53,573 nt of DNA from Sphingobacteriales bacterium. GTDB lineage: Bacteria > Bacteroidota > Bacteroidia > Chitinophagales > Chitinophagaceae. The position numbers were made by a program, and so were the translations under genes. Shown piece by piece: positions 17,386 to 25,604 of this stretch; positions within the stretch are counted from its first letter, which is position 1, and the number at the start of each line of letters is the position of its first letter. Where the stretch lies: assembly GCA_016200915.1 (NCBI GenBank), contig JACQDV010000094.1, positions 1 to 53,573 of the forward strand. Direction: 5' to 3'. The notes beneath the pieces are model-generated. The model was not told the origin of the DNA, ran no database searches, and was given only the letters and a program-made list of their open reading frames with translations.

Positions 17386-19656
17386 ATGGTTTTCGACCTC
17401 AACCTCATTAAAAAGACTTACAGTGAAATACCTGCCAAAGTAGATGCCGCCCGTAAAGCACTGGGCCGCCCATTAACACTGGCAGAGAAAATTTTATATG
17501 CCCACCTGTGGAAAGGTGTGGAGCCTAAAGATTTCGAAAGAGGAAAAGCTTATGTGGATTTTGCTCCAGACCGTGTAGCCATGCAGGATGCCACTGCCCA
17601 AATGGCTTTGTTGCAGTTTGATACTACCGGCCGTAAAAAAGTGGCGGTTCCGTCAACGGTACACTGCGACCACTTGATTGTGGCTAAAAACGAAAGTAAA
17701 GTTGACTTAGCGAAAGCAGTAACGGATAACGAAGAAGTTTATAATTTCCTTTCTTCTATTTCTAATAAATATGGCATTGGTTTCTGGAAACCCGGCGCTG
17801 GTATCATTCATCAGGTGGTACTGGAAAACTATGCTTTTCCTGGCGGTATGATGATTGGTACCGATAGCCACACGGTAAATGCTGGTGGTTTGGGTATGAT
17901 AGCGATTGGCGTAGGCGGTGCTGATGCCTGTGATGTGATGGCAGGGTTAAGCTGGGAACTGCTGATGCCGAAGTTGATTGGTGTAAAACTCACCGGTAAA
18001 CTAAATGGCTGGACAGCACCTAAAGATGTAATCTTAAAAGTAGCTGGTATCCTCACCGTAAAAGGTGGAACCAATGCAATTGTGGAATATTTTGGCGAAG
18101 GCGCTACCAGTATGAGTTGTACCGGTAAATGAACCATTTGTAATATGGGTGCTGAAATTGGAGCTACTACTTCAACATTTGGTTATGATGAAAGCATGAG
18201 CCGTTACCTCAAAGCAACCGGCCGTGCAGCAGTAGCAGAAGCAGCAGATAAAATAAAAAATTACTTAACAGGTGATGCAGAAGTATATGCCAATCCTGAA
18301 AAGTATTTCGACAAAGTAATTGAAATCAACCTCAGCGAACTGGAACCGCATTTGAATGGTCCCTTCACACCAGATTTAGCTACTCCTATTTCTAAAATGA
18401 AAGAAGAAGCAGCTAAGAATAACTGGCCAACTAAAGTGGAAGTAGGTTTAATTGGCAGCTGTACCAACTCTTCTTACGAAGATATTAGCCGTGCAGTAAG
18501 TCTGGCGAAGCAGGTAAAGGATAAAGGATTGAAATTAAAATCAGAATTCACCATCACTCCCGGAAGTGAGCAGGTGCGTTATACTATTGAAAGAGATGGG
18601 TTCTTAAATACGTTTGAAGATATTGGCGCTACTGTATTTGCCAATGCCTGCGGCCCCTGTATTGGCATGTGGGAAAGAGTAGGTGCTGAAAAACAGGAAC
18701 GCAATACTATCGTTCACTCCTTCAACCGCAACTTTGCTAAACGGGCCGATGGCAATCCTAACACCTTAGCTTTTGTTGCTTCTCCTGAATTGGTTACAGC
18801 CTTAGCTATTGCCGGTGACCTTACTTTCAATCCTGTTACTGATACATTGATAAATGATAAAGGAGAGAAAGTAAAATTAGATCCGCCTGCAGGTGATGAA
18901 TTACCATTAAAAGGTTTTGCAGTAGAAGATGCCGGTTACCAGGCACCTGCTGAAGATGGAAGTGGTGTGATAGTGGATGTTAAATCAGACAGCAAACGTC
19001 TTCAACTGCTTTATCCCTTTGCTGCATGGGAAGGAACTGATTTAAATGGATTGAAACTCCTCATCAAAGCAAAAGGGAAATGTACTACTGATCATATTTC
19101 AATGGCTGGTCCGTGGTTAAAGTTCCGTGGTCACTTAGATAACATCAGCAACAACATGCTGATTGGTGCAGTGAATTTCTTTAATGAAAAAACAGACAGT
19201 GTAAAAAATCAACTTACCGGTGAATACGGACCTGTGCCTGCTACACAAAGAGCTTATAAAGCAGCAGGTGTTGCTTCAATAGTGGTAGGTGATGAAAACT
19301 ATGGGGAAGGTTCATCAAGAGAACATGCGGCGATGGAGCCACGTCACTTAGGTGTTCGTGTGGTATTAGTAAAATCATTTGCCCGTATTCACGAAACCAA
19401 TCTTAAGAAGCAAGGTATGCTGGCATTGACTTTTGCCGATAAAGCAGATTATGATAAAATACAGGAAGATGATACGATTGATATTGAAGGATTGAAAGCC
19501 TTTACTCCGGGCAAACAGTTGCAGGTGGTGTTGAATCATAAAGATGGCAGCAGCGAAACCATTCAGGTTAATCATTCATACAACCACCAGCAGATTGAAT
19601 GGTTTAAAGCCGGTGGTGCGTTGAATGTTATCCGTTCTGAGTTTTCAAAAAAGTAA
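17386..19656 (+). pseudogene. acn: aconitate hydratase interrupted by one in-frame TGA
   Basis: 756 sense codons in one frame, mitochondrial-type aconitase, which interconverts citrate and isocitrate in the TCA cycle. The [4Fe-4S] ligands are Cys359 (GSCTNS), Cys422 and Cys425 (ACGPCIG), and the swivel-domain GSSREH loop is intact. Codon 249 (18130-18132) is TGA, where relatives have Ala or Gly in the block CTGM(A/G)TICNMGAE; the codon before it is Lys rather than Met. The frame goes on unchanged, so the two parts are 17386-18132 and 18145-19656 (from an internal ATG). TGA is a normal stop elsewhere in the window. A recent nonsense mutation, a base-call error or readthrough are all possible. 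Confidence 0.85.
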
Positions 19657-19665
19657 AAGTCTTTA

Positions 19666-19807
19666 GAAGCTGTTTAAAAAGAAAGATTTGATTCACTATG
19701 TAAGCCATTTGTGAAGACACAAATGGCTACACCCGGTTGTTGGCTGTGTCCCCACAGCCAACGTTAAGCTCAACAAGAAATTCAAATTATCATTTTTAAA
19801 CAGCTTC
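19666..19807. mobile_element. 142-bp three-stem MITE-like element, copy 1
   Basis: It has terminal inverted repeats GAAGCTGTTTAAAAA and TTTTTAAACAGCTTC, with TTA on both outer sides (19663-19665 and 19808-19810). Two inner hairpins: AGCCATTTGTG/CACAAATGGCT (19703-19728) and GTTGGCTGTG/CACAGCCAAC (19739-19762). It has no ORF. It sits between the aconitase stop and a terminator at 19826. It aligns end to end without gaps to copy 2 at 21417. Confidence 0.85.
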
Positions 19808-19825
19808 TTAGTTAATATCGTTTCA

Positions 19826-19855
19826 AATCCTGTTACAATTGTAGCAGGATTTTTT
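19826..19855 (+). terminator. terminator, probably once directly behind aconitase
   Basis: AATCCTG and CAGGATT flank a second stem TACAATTGTA, and TTTTTT follows. It reads on the plus strand and precedes the fucosidase start by 37 bp, so it should belong to aconitase, from which the 142-bp element now separates it. Confidence 0.7.
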
Positions 19856-19892
19856 GTTTATATTTAGTTTCTTCATACCATAAATTGTCATT

Positions 19893-21221
19893 ATGAGAAA
19901 ACTATTCTTGCTCCATTGCTTACTTATTGTTTCATTCATTGCCGTTGCACAGGAAACATACACACCTACTGCTGAAAATCTGGAAGCCAGAAAATGGTTT
20001 AGCAATGCTAAATATGGTTTATTCATTCACTGGGGGCCATTTAGTGTTCCCGGCTCAGGTGAGTGGGTGATGAATGAAAGAAAAATTACGGTGAAGAATT
20101 ATACTCGGTTGATGGATTTCTTTAATCCCATTGAGTTTAATGCAGAAGAATGGGTGAGCATGGCAAAGAATGCAGGGATGAAATATATTACGCTTATCAC
20201 CCGTCATCATGATGGATTTAGTATGTGGAATACGAAGTATTCTGATTTTAATATCATGAATACTCCTTATAAAAAAGATATTGTAAAGTTGCTGGCAGAT
20301 GAATGTCATAAACAGGGAATAAAATTGTTTCTCTATTATTCCTTGCTCGACTGGAGAAGAGAAGATTATTCATGGACAACAGGAAGAACAGGGAAGACCA
20401 GTGGAAGAAAAGTGCAGGGCAAGTGGGAAGATTATATTCAATTCATGAAAAATCAATTGACAGAATTGCTGAAGAATTATGGTGAGATTGGTGGCATATG
20501 GTTTGATGGTCACTGGGACCAAACGAATCCTGAAGGTGAGGCTGATCGAACTTCAAGAGTAAACTGGCATTACGATGAAATTTATTCGCTGATACATAAA
20601 CTGCAGCCGCAATGTTTGGTTGGTAATAATCATCACCTCACACCTTTTCCCGGAGAAGATTTTCAAATGTTTGAAAAAGATTTACCCGGACAAAATACTT
20701 CAGGACTGAGTTATCAAAAGCCTTCTGATATAATGCCGTTGGAAACTTGCGAAACAATTAATAATTCATGGGGCTTTAATATTACCGATACAACTTACAA
20801 ATCAACCGAAACATTAACGCATTATTTGGTGAGAGCATCCTGTCTTGGTGCAAATTTTTTGCTGAACATCGGGCCAATGCCCAATGGAAAAATTCAGCCG
20901 GAGTTTACTGAACGGTTATTACAGGTAGGAGATTGGCTAAAGACAAATGGTGAAAGTGTTTACAATACCTCAGCCGGTTATGTTAAACCACAGGATTGGG
21001 GAGGTGTAACACAAAACAATAACAAATTATACCTGCATCTTTTCAAAGGGCAGAAAAATATTCATTTGGAAAAATTTCCTTTCAAAAAAATTACTGCGGC
21101 TTATTGGTTAGCTGATAAATCAAAAGTTGCTCTTAGTTTTAAAAAAGATGTACTGGATATTAATATCCCGTCTGAAACAACTGGTGATGATACAGTGATA
21201 GTGCTGGAATGCAGGAACTAA
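19893..21221 (+). CDS. alpha-L-fucosidase, GH29
   Basis: 442 aa with a signal peptide (MRKLFLLHCLLIVSFIAVAQ). The GH29 barrel begins with KYGLFIHWGPFSVPG, and ITRHHDGFSMW is the usual substrate-contact strand. The nucleophile is Asp at about residue 205 in GGIWFDGHWD. A short C-terminal beta-domain follows (from about residue 350). It removes terminal L-fucose from glycans in the periplasm or outside the cell. It stands alone, without a transporter or other glycosidase beside it. Mobile repeats lie on both sides, which would fit a locus that has been moved or is tolerant of insertion. Confidence 0.95.
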   Translation: MRKLFLLHCLLIVSFIAVAQETYTPTAENLEARKWFSNAKYGLFIHWGPFSVPGSGEWVMNERKITVKNYTRLMDFFNPIEFNAEEWVSMAKNAGMKYITLITRHHDGFSMWNTKYSDFNIMNTPYKKDIVKLLADECHKQGIKLFLYYSLLDWRREDYSWTTGRTGKTSGRKVQGKWEDYIQFMKNQLTELLKNYGEIGGIWFDGHWDQTNPEGEADRTSRVNWHYDEIYSLIHKLQPQCLVGNNHHLTPFPGEDFQMFEKDLPGQNTSGLSYQKPSDIMPLETCETINNSWGFNITDTTYKSTETLTHYLVRASCLGANFLLNIGPMPNGKIQPEFTERLLQVGDWLKTNGESVYNTSAGYVKPQDWGGVTQNNNKLYLHLFKGQKNIHLEKFPFKKITAAYWLADKSKVALSFKKDVLDINIPSETTGDDTVIVLECRN

Positions 21222-21272
21222 AATTAAGTTAAACGTATATTAAGTAAACCTCACAGGTCTTAGAGCACAACT

Positions 21273-21404
21273 GTTCGGAAGATTTCTTTCGGGAGAATTC
21301 ATAAACAGTTTTTGCACCGGAATTACGAGGCGTTCCGATGGAACGCTTATGAATTTGATTGGTTATTTTACCCACCAAATGTTCCTCTGGAACATCTTCC
21401 GAAC
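21273..21404. mobile_element. 132-bp MITE-like element with GTTCGGAAGAT ends
   Basis: GTTCGGAAGAT (21273-21283) and ATCTTCCGAAC (21394-21404) are perfect terminal inverted repeats, with ACT on both outer sides (21270-21272, 21405-21407). Inside are two hairpins with the same heart, GCGTTCC/GGAACGC (21330-21346) and GTTCC/GGAAC (21381-21393). The same 11-mer end occurs again at 53443. Confidence 0.7.
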
Positions 21405-21416
21405 ACTTATGTCTTA

Positions 21417-21558
21417 GAGGCTGTCTAAAAATAAAATTTTGATTCGCCAGGCAAGCCATTCGTGGGGACACGAATGGCTGCACACTGTTGTGGGCTGTGT
21501 TCCCACAGCCCACTTTAAGTTCAATAAGAAATTCAACCAATCTTTTTTAGACAGCCTC
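21417..21558. mobile_element. 142-bp three-stem MITE-like element, copy 2
   Basis: The ends are GAGGCTGTCTAAAAA and TTTTTTAGACAGCCTC, with TTA outside both (21414-21416, 21559-21561). The hairpins are AGCCATTCGTG/CACGAATGGCT (21454-21479) and GTGGGCTGTG/CACAGCCCAC (21490-21513). Compared with copy 1 there are about 28 differences in 142 positions by hand alignment, and those in stems come in compensating pairs. Confidence 0.85.
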
Positions 21559-21632
21559 TTATAAATTGTTTCTTTCTTTAGCCGCACTTAAAGACCTGTG
21601 AGGTTTTAGCAGTAGGTTGAATGTAATAGAAA

Positions 21633-22457
21633 CTAAAATAGTTTCAGTTGTTCTATTGGCCGTTTCTTTATGGCGGGAGTGAATTTGCCGTTTGCTTCTA
21701 CATAAAAAACTTCCGAGGCTGCATAACGGGATGCCACTACAATTTTTACATTACCGGCATGTGGAGTAAACAACGATTCAACAATTTCTGGCTTGTTATT
21801 GTTTTGAGAAAGATGGGAGAGTATTAACAACTGTAGCTGTTTTGGTTTATGCTTCAGAAATAATTCCAATGCCTGTGTATTGGATAAATGACCTTCATCA
21901 CTGCTGATCCTTTTCTTCAGATGATAAGGATAGTTTCCATTAGTCAGCATATCTTCACAATAATTACTTTCTAAGAAAACAGCATCACACTTTTTAAAAG
22001 CTTTAATTACCTCCTTGCAGGCGTGACCAATATCGGTGATAACGCCAATATTAACCGTTTTACTGCTCACTAAAAAACTATAAGGGTCTGCAGCATCATG
22101 ATATTTTGTAAAAGGAGTAACCGTTAAATTCCCAATAGTAACAGGTTTATTATGTTCAAAACGATTAATCAATTCCTTTTCTACATACAAGCTACTTTGT
22201 TTATGAGTGGATGGTGTAATGTAAACGGGTAGTTTGTGTTTCTTGCAAAGACTGTTAATGCCATTGATATGGTCAGTATGTTCGTGTGATACAAAAATGG
22301 CTTTTACTTTATCCATCGCAAGTCCAAGTAACTTCATTCTTTTTTCTGTTTCCCGGCAGCTTAATCCTGCATCTATTAAAACTGCTTCATCATGGTTACC
22401 CACATAATAGCAGTTAGCATTACTCCCCGAATTGATGGAACAAATAAACAGCGACAT
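21633..22457 (-). CDS. MBL-fold metallo-hydrolase, YycJ/WalJ-like
   Basis: 274 aa. The metal site motif is SHEHTDH at about residue 58, preceded by AVLIDAGLSCRET, and followed later by GVITDIGHA and FLESNYCEDML. These features are typical of the YycJ/WalJ subgroup, thought to be double-strand nucleases or exonucleases that act in cell-cycle or DNA-repair processes; the exact substrate is not shown by the sequence. A TACTTTTG -7 box lies seven bases before the ATG. The 5' side has an inverted repeat typical of this phylum (22542-22616). Confidence 0.85.
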   Translation of the reverse strand: MSLFICSINSGSNANCYYVGNHDEAVLIDAGLSCRETEKRMKLLGLAMDKVKAIFVSHEHTDHINGINSLCKKHKLPVYITPSTHKQSSLYVEKELINRFEHNKPVTIGNLTVTPFTKYHDAADPYSFLVSSKTVNIGVITDIGHACKEVIKAFKKCDAVFLESNYCEDMLTNGNYPYHLKKRISSDEGHLSNTQALELFLKHKPKQLQLLILSHLSQNNNKPEIVESLFTPHAGNVKIVVASRYAASEVFYVEANGKFTPAIKKRPIEQLKLF

Positions 22458-22464
22458 AGCATTT

Positions 22465-22472
22465 CAAAAGTA
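22465..22472 (-). promoter_or_regulatory. -7 box close to the MBL hydrolase start
   Basis: The minus strand reads TACTTTTG, a full match to TAnnTTTG, then seven bases to the ATG. The leader would be one or two bases at most. Confidence 0.5.
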
Positions 22473-22541
22473 AGAAGATTCTATATTAACATGTTGTGCT
22501 ATTGTAATTAAAAAGCTTATCAGTTGCATAGCAATTAAAAA

Positions 22542-22616
22542 CCACGCAAAGGCGCAAAGTAATAAAGACGCAATGTTTTCTTTGTGTTATAGTTTTCACT
22601 TTGCGCCTTTGCGTGG
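22542..22616. repeat. 19-bp perfect inverted repeat, CGCAAAGGCGCAAAG type
   Basis: CCACGCAAAGGCGCAAAGT (22542-22560) pairs with its exact reverse complement at 22598-22616 over a 37-bp AT-rich loop. Sequences of this kind are dispersed in many Bacteroidota genomes. It has no coding content. Confidence 0.8.
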
Positions 22617-22632
22617 AAAAATAAAGGGAAAA

Positions 22633-22661
22633 GTCCCGTCCCGTTTAAAACGGGACGGGAC
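22633..22661 (-). terminator. terminator, GTCCCGTCCCGTTT palindrome
   Basis: Two perfect 14-bp arms face each other around a single central base. On the minus strand the hairpin is followed by TTTT, as expected for a terminator of the gene at 22700. The core CGTTT-N-AAACG is shared with the terminator at 34094. Confidence 0.85.
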
Positions 22662-22699
22662 AGTTTATCACAAGGATATTTATAGTTTTTAATGGGCTA

Positions 22700-23275
22700 T
22701 TATCTGTCATCATCGTCATCATCTCTTCTGCGGCGGTCATCATCATCCCATCTTCCTTTACCATGTTTGTGTTTTTTGTAATGGCCGTACTTGTTACCAC
22801 GGCCATTATTCCAGTTGCCATTGCTGTGGTCGTAACGTTTATCATCACAATCACGGTTATTTCCATAGCCACCGTTGTTGCCATTGTTATTCCAGCCACC
22901 ATTATTATTCCATCCGCCATTGTTATTATTATATCCATATTCATTAATGCGGGCCCGTCCATAATTATCAATATCAATTTGAATATCCGAATTTCTTAAC
23001 TGGAATTGTTGGGTTGATACCAGTGTCCTTTTCTTGATATTAAAAATTCCTGAACGTCTTACTTCATAAACCTGCAGTGTGTGTGATCCCTGGTAGAGAT
23101 CGGGAATAACTACAGCGTTACTTTCGTAAGTGCGACCATCAATAGCTACATCATAATCTACGCCAGTGTTATTTGTATTGTAAACACTTACTGTAACCTG
23201 CGGTTGCCGGGCAAAACTGATTATTGCCATCAGCATACCAAAAGAAAGTGTAAAAAGCTTTTTCATCATTTTCAT
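22700..23275 (-). CDS. secreted protein with low-complexity Asn/Gly and Asp/Arg tail
   Basis: 191 aa from the ATG at 23275; the ATG at 23302 would add nine polar residues before the signal peptide, and start codons at 23269 and 23266 are also possible. The signal is KMMKKLFTLSFGMLMAIISF. Residues about 25-105 form a small beta-domain (VTVSVYNTNNTGVDYDVAID). The tail is NNGGWNNNGGWNNNGNNGG, then His/Lys-rich, and ends in WDDDDRRRRDDDDDDR. I do not recognise a family. The alternating acidic and basic blocks would suit binding to polymer, metal or mineral surfaces, but this is only a guess. Confidence 0.72.
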   Translation of the reverse strand: MKMMKKLFTLSFGMLMAIISFARQPQVTVSVYNTNNTGVDYDVAIDGRTYESNAVVIPDLYQGSHTLQVYEVRRSGIFNIKKRTLVSTQQFQLRNSDIQIDIDNYGRARINEYGYNNNNGGWNNNGGWNNNGNNGGYGNNRDCDDKRYDHSNGNWNNGRGNKYGHYKKHKHGKGRWDDDDRRRRDDDDDDR

Positions 23276-23450
23276 ATTTATACTTTTTCTTTTTAATCCC
23301 AACCGGTAAAAATTAAAAAGGAAATTGGTTTATTCCGGTTGATTGTTTAGTTGAATTATATATTTCAAGGGAGATGCCAGAAAATTCAAAAGAAAACTCA
23401 ATGACTTGTTAAAAGCTGTTAAGATGTGAAGTGAAAAGATTAAAGTAAAA

Positions 23451-23473
23451 ATCCTCCCGCAAGGCAGGAGGAT
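23451..23473 (-). terminator. terminator after the anti-sigma gene
   Basis: On the minus strand ATCCTCC pairs with GGAGGAT, followed by TTTTTACTTT. It lies about 120 bp after the anti-sigma stop. The rest of the 290-bp gap (23303-23592) shows a weak inverted repeat ATTGCTAA/TTAGCAAT (23487-23533) and no gene. Confidence 0.7.
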
Positions 23474-23592
23474 ATGCAGAAAGGCAATTGCTAAAGCTAC
23501 TCAACAAATGAATGTTTTATTAGCATTAGCAATATGATATACGCAGTAGAATGAAAACCAGATTTAGCGAAGATGAAATAGTATGATGAATT

Positions 23593-24444
23593 TTATAAAC
23601 TTCCCACCATACAAACTTTATCAATAGTAGGACTCTTGCTGCCACCACGGGGTTCAATGCTTACCGCAAATGCTTTCGCATTGTTGATATCTTTTTGCCA
23701 GCTGGCTTCAAGATGTCCATCTTTATATTCAAATACGCCAGCATCAACAGGTGTTTTGCCATCATTTACCATGCCCCATAACTGGTATTGTTCATTGGGA
23801 GAAAGCTGAGGCAGGTTGGCACTCATCAATAATACTTTTTTGGTTTGCGGGTGCCAGTACAATAAAATAAAATTGCCTTCTTTGGTTAATGTATTTGGTT
23901 GATTAGTGAATGGATTAAAGGCAACTGTTTTTACTTCTACCCGTTTACTAAAAATATCCTGCACCACCTGCATCTGCTTTTGATAAGCATCATCTGCCTC
24001 TTTATATTTTGCATTTTCAGCCAGCAGTTGTTCCTGGCTTGATTTTATTTCAGCAATTTCTTTTCTTAAACTGTTTTGCTGGCTCCACATTAATAAAGCT
24101 AATGCAGTAGTGAGGAATAATCCACCAATCATCGCTGCAACAGCTACCCGGCTCATGGATACAACTATAGATTTAGTTTGAGTTGTTATTGGAACAACAG
24201 GAGTTGAAGCTGATTTACTCTTTGCAAAAATTTCCTGCAAATTTTTATCAGCTTCTGCATTACTCAATACTTCACCACCAGCAGCATAATAAGCCACCAT
24301 TGCCTGTTCAATCTGTTCGATCTCTCTGGCTACTTCCGGGTATTGTGAAGCATAAGCAGCTATCTCTCTCATTTCCGTTTCAGGTAATGAGCCAGCTACG
24401 TATAATTCTAATTTCCCGGATGATATGATGTCTGACGGATTCAT
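23593..24444 (-). CDS. anti-sigma factor, RskA-type
   Basis: 283 aa. The N-terminal 90 residues are helical and cytoplasmic, with a short GKLELYVAGSLPETEM motif like other anti-sigma domains. A single membrane helix follows (VAVAAMIGGLFLTTALALLM), then a coiled-coil (about residues 125-160). The periplasmic C-terminus is of the RskA type (LPQLSPNEQYQLWGMVNDGK, then FAVSIEPRGGS). It should hold the ECF sigma factor, encoded just upstream, at the membrane until a signal releases it. The two genes abut with no base between stop and start, so translation is coupled. Confidence 0.9.
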   Translation of the reverse strand: MNPSDIISSGKLELYVAGSLPETEMREIAAYASQYPEVAREIEQIEQAMVAYYAAGGEVLSNAEADKNLQEIFAKSKSASTPVVPITTQTKSIVVSMSRVAVAAMIGGLFLTTALALLMWSQQNSLRKEIAEIKSSQEQLLAENAKYKEADDAYQKQMQVVQDIFSKRVEVKTVAFNPFTNQPNTLTKEGNFILLYWHPQTKKVLLMSANLPQLSPNEQYQLWGMVNDGKTPVDAGVFEYKDGHLEASWQKDINNAKAFAVSIEPRGGSKSPTIDKVCMVGSL

Positions 24445-24981
24445 TTATTGTTCGCTAAATTGTTTTTTTAATTCCATAATGGCCGAACGTAATCTTGTTT
24501 TTACTGTTCCCACCGGTAAATTTAATTTTTCTGCTGCCTCACTGTGACTGTAACCCAACATATACACTGTATTCACCACCTGCCGCTGATCTTCATTTAA
24601 TACCTGCAGCATTTTATTTACACCAATTGTTTCAGGATTGGGTGAAATATTTTGACTTTCCTGCACAAAACTAACCAGGTCAAATGACTGGTTACGACTT
24701 TGATTTTTAAAATCCTTACTCCTGGTTTTATCAATCGCCATATTACGGCATACATTCAGCATCCAGGTAAACAACGTTCCTTTACCGGCGTCATAAGTAT
24801 GGATGTTGTTCCATATTTTCAGCATGGCTTCCTGAAATACATCTCTCGCAGTTTCCCCGTCATCGTTCACTACTTTCTTAATTACATTTAACAGGGCCTG
24901 TCCATAGTTTTTATACACCATCGCAAAGGCTTGTTCATCCTTTTGCTGAAGGCGGAAAACCAAAGATGCTTGTATGGGCAT
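24445..24981 (-). CDS. ECF-type RNA polymerase sigma factor
   Basis: 178 aa, normal for the family. Region 2 is seen at about residues 25-90 (DVFQEAMLKIWNNIHTYD for the -10 contact) and region 4 at about 125-175 (LGYSHSEAAEKLNLPVGTVK, the -35 helix-turn-helix). It is followed at once by an RskA-type anti-sigma gene. By the usual logic of such pairs it would direct RNA polymerase to its own promoter and a small regulon. The signal is not known. Confidence 0.94.
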   Translation of the reverse strand: MPIQASLVFRLQQKDEQAFAMVYKNYGQALLNVIKKVVNDDGETARDVFQEAMLKIWNNIHTYDAGKGTLFTWMLNVCRNMAIDKTRSKDFKNQSRNQSFDLVSFVQESQNISPNPETIGVNKMLQVLNEDQRQVVNTVYMLGYSHSEAAEKLNLPVGTVKTRLRSAIMELKKQFSEQ

Positions 24982-25121
24982 AGTCTGCTCCAGGTTAAAT
25001 TGCCGTTTGTCTGCAAATAAATGTACGAAGGAAGAACAAAGCTGGTTTTAAACCGGGCAGATTTATTTTCATAGCTTCTCTGTTGCAATCCTGAACCGGG
25101 TTTAAGCACTAAATTTACTGT

Positions 25122-25604
25122 ATGACAGAAAATGAACGCCTCATTGAAAGGTTTTATACTGCCTTTCAGCAATTAGATTATAAAACCATGCAGGATTGCT
25201 ACGCTGAAGAGGCAGTATTCAGCGATCCCGCATTTGGAACGCTAAATGGAAATGAAGTAAGAGCTATGTGGGAGATGTTATGTAAGCAGGCAAAAGCTTT
25301 CTCCCTCAGTTTTTCCAATATCAAAGCTTTGGATGAGGAGTATAATACCTGTAACTGGATAGCTACTTATAATTTTTCAAAAACCGGCAGAAAGGTGATA
25401 AACAATATTACTGCTCATATCCGCATACAAAACGGAAAGATCACTGAGCACACCGATAATTTTGATTTGTGGAAATGGAGCAGGCAGGCATTGGGTACTC
25501 CGGGATTATTGCTGGGCTGGACTCCAATGATTCAAAATAAAATTAAGAATACTGCAAGAAAAAATCTTGAAAGATTTATAAATAGCTCCGTTAAAAATAA
25601 TTAA
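25122..25604 (+). CDS. SnoaL/NTF2-like protein
   Basis: 160 aa. The fold is a cone-shaped NTF2-like barrel: RLIERFYTAFQQLDYKTMQD, CYAEEAVFSDPAFGTLNG, then ITAHIRIQNGKITEHTDNFD and LWKWSRQALG. Members range from isomerases to simple binding proteins, so the activity cannot be given. TAAATTTA stands five bases before the ATG. Its stop and that of the convergent pseudouridine synthase share the palindrome TTAA, an overlap of 4 bp. Confidence 0.85.
   Translation: MTENERLIERFYTAFQQLDYKTMQDCYAEEAVFSDPAFGTLNGNEVRAMWEMLCKQAKAFSLSFSNIKALDEEYNTCNWIATYNFSKTGRKVINNITAHIRIQNGKITEHTDNFDLWKWSRQALGTPGLLLGWTPMIQNKIKNTARKNLERFINSSVKNN

Larger units (their letters stand above)
21246..21606. repeat. nested repeat block with outer inverted repeat
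   Basis: AAACCTCACAGGTCTT (21246-21261) and AAGACCTGTGAGGTTT (21591-21606) are a perfect 16-bp inverted pair. They enclose two further elements, at 21273-21404 and 21417-21558. It looks like one small element with two others inserted into it. It takes up nearly all of the 411-bp gap 21222-21632, which has no gene. Confidence 0.75.

Noticed and set aside
17386-19656. TGA as selenocysteine or as a reassigned codon
   Set aside because: The family has Ala or Gly at this place, not Cys, no SECIS-like hairpin was recognised just after it, and TGA ends other genes in the window.
21229-21540. Minus-strand ORF of 103 codons behind the fucosidase gene
   Set aside because: It runs across three separate repeat elements and so is a by-product of their sequence.
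22542-22616. Possible CRISPR repeat pair
   Set aside because: There are only two arms, in opposite orientation, and no spacers or cas genes in the window.
22645-22977. Minus-strand ORF rich in Met and Ile overlapping the low-complexity gene
   Set aside because: It is the second frame of Asn/Gly/Asp-rich repeats; the gene at 22700 has a signal peptide and a folded domain.
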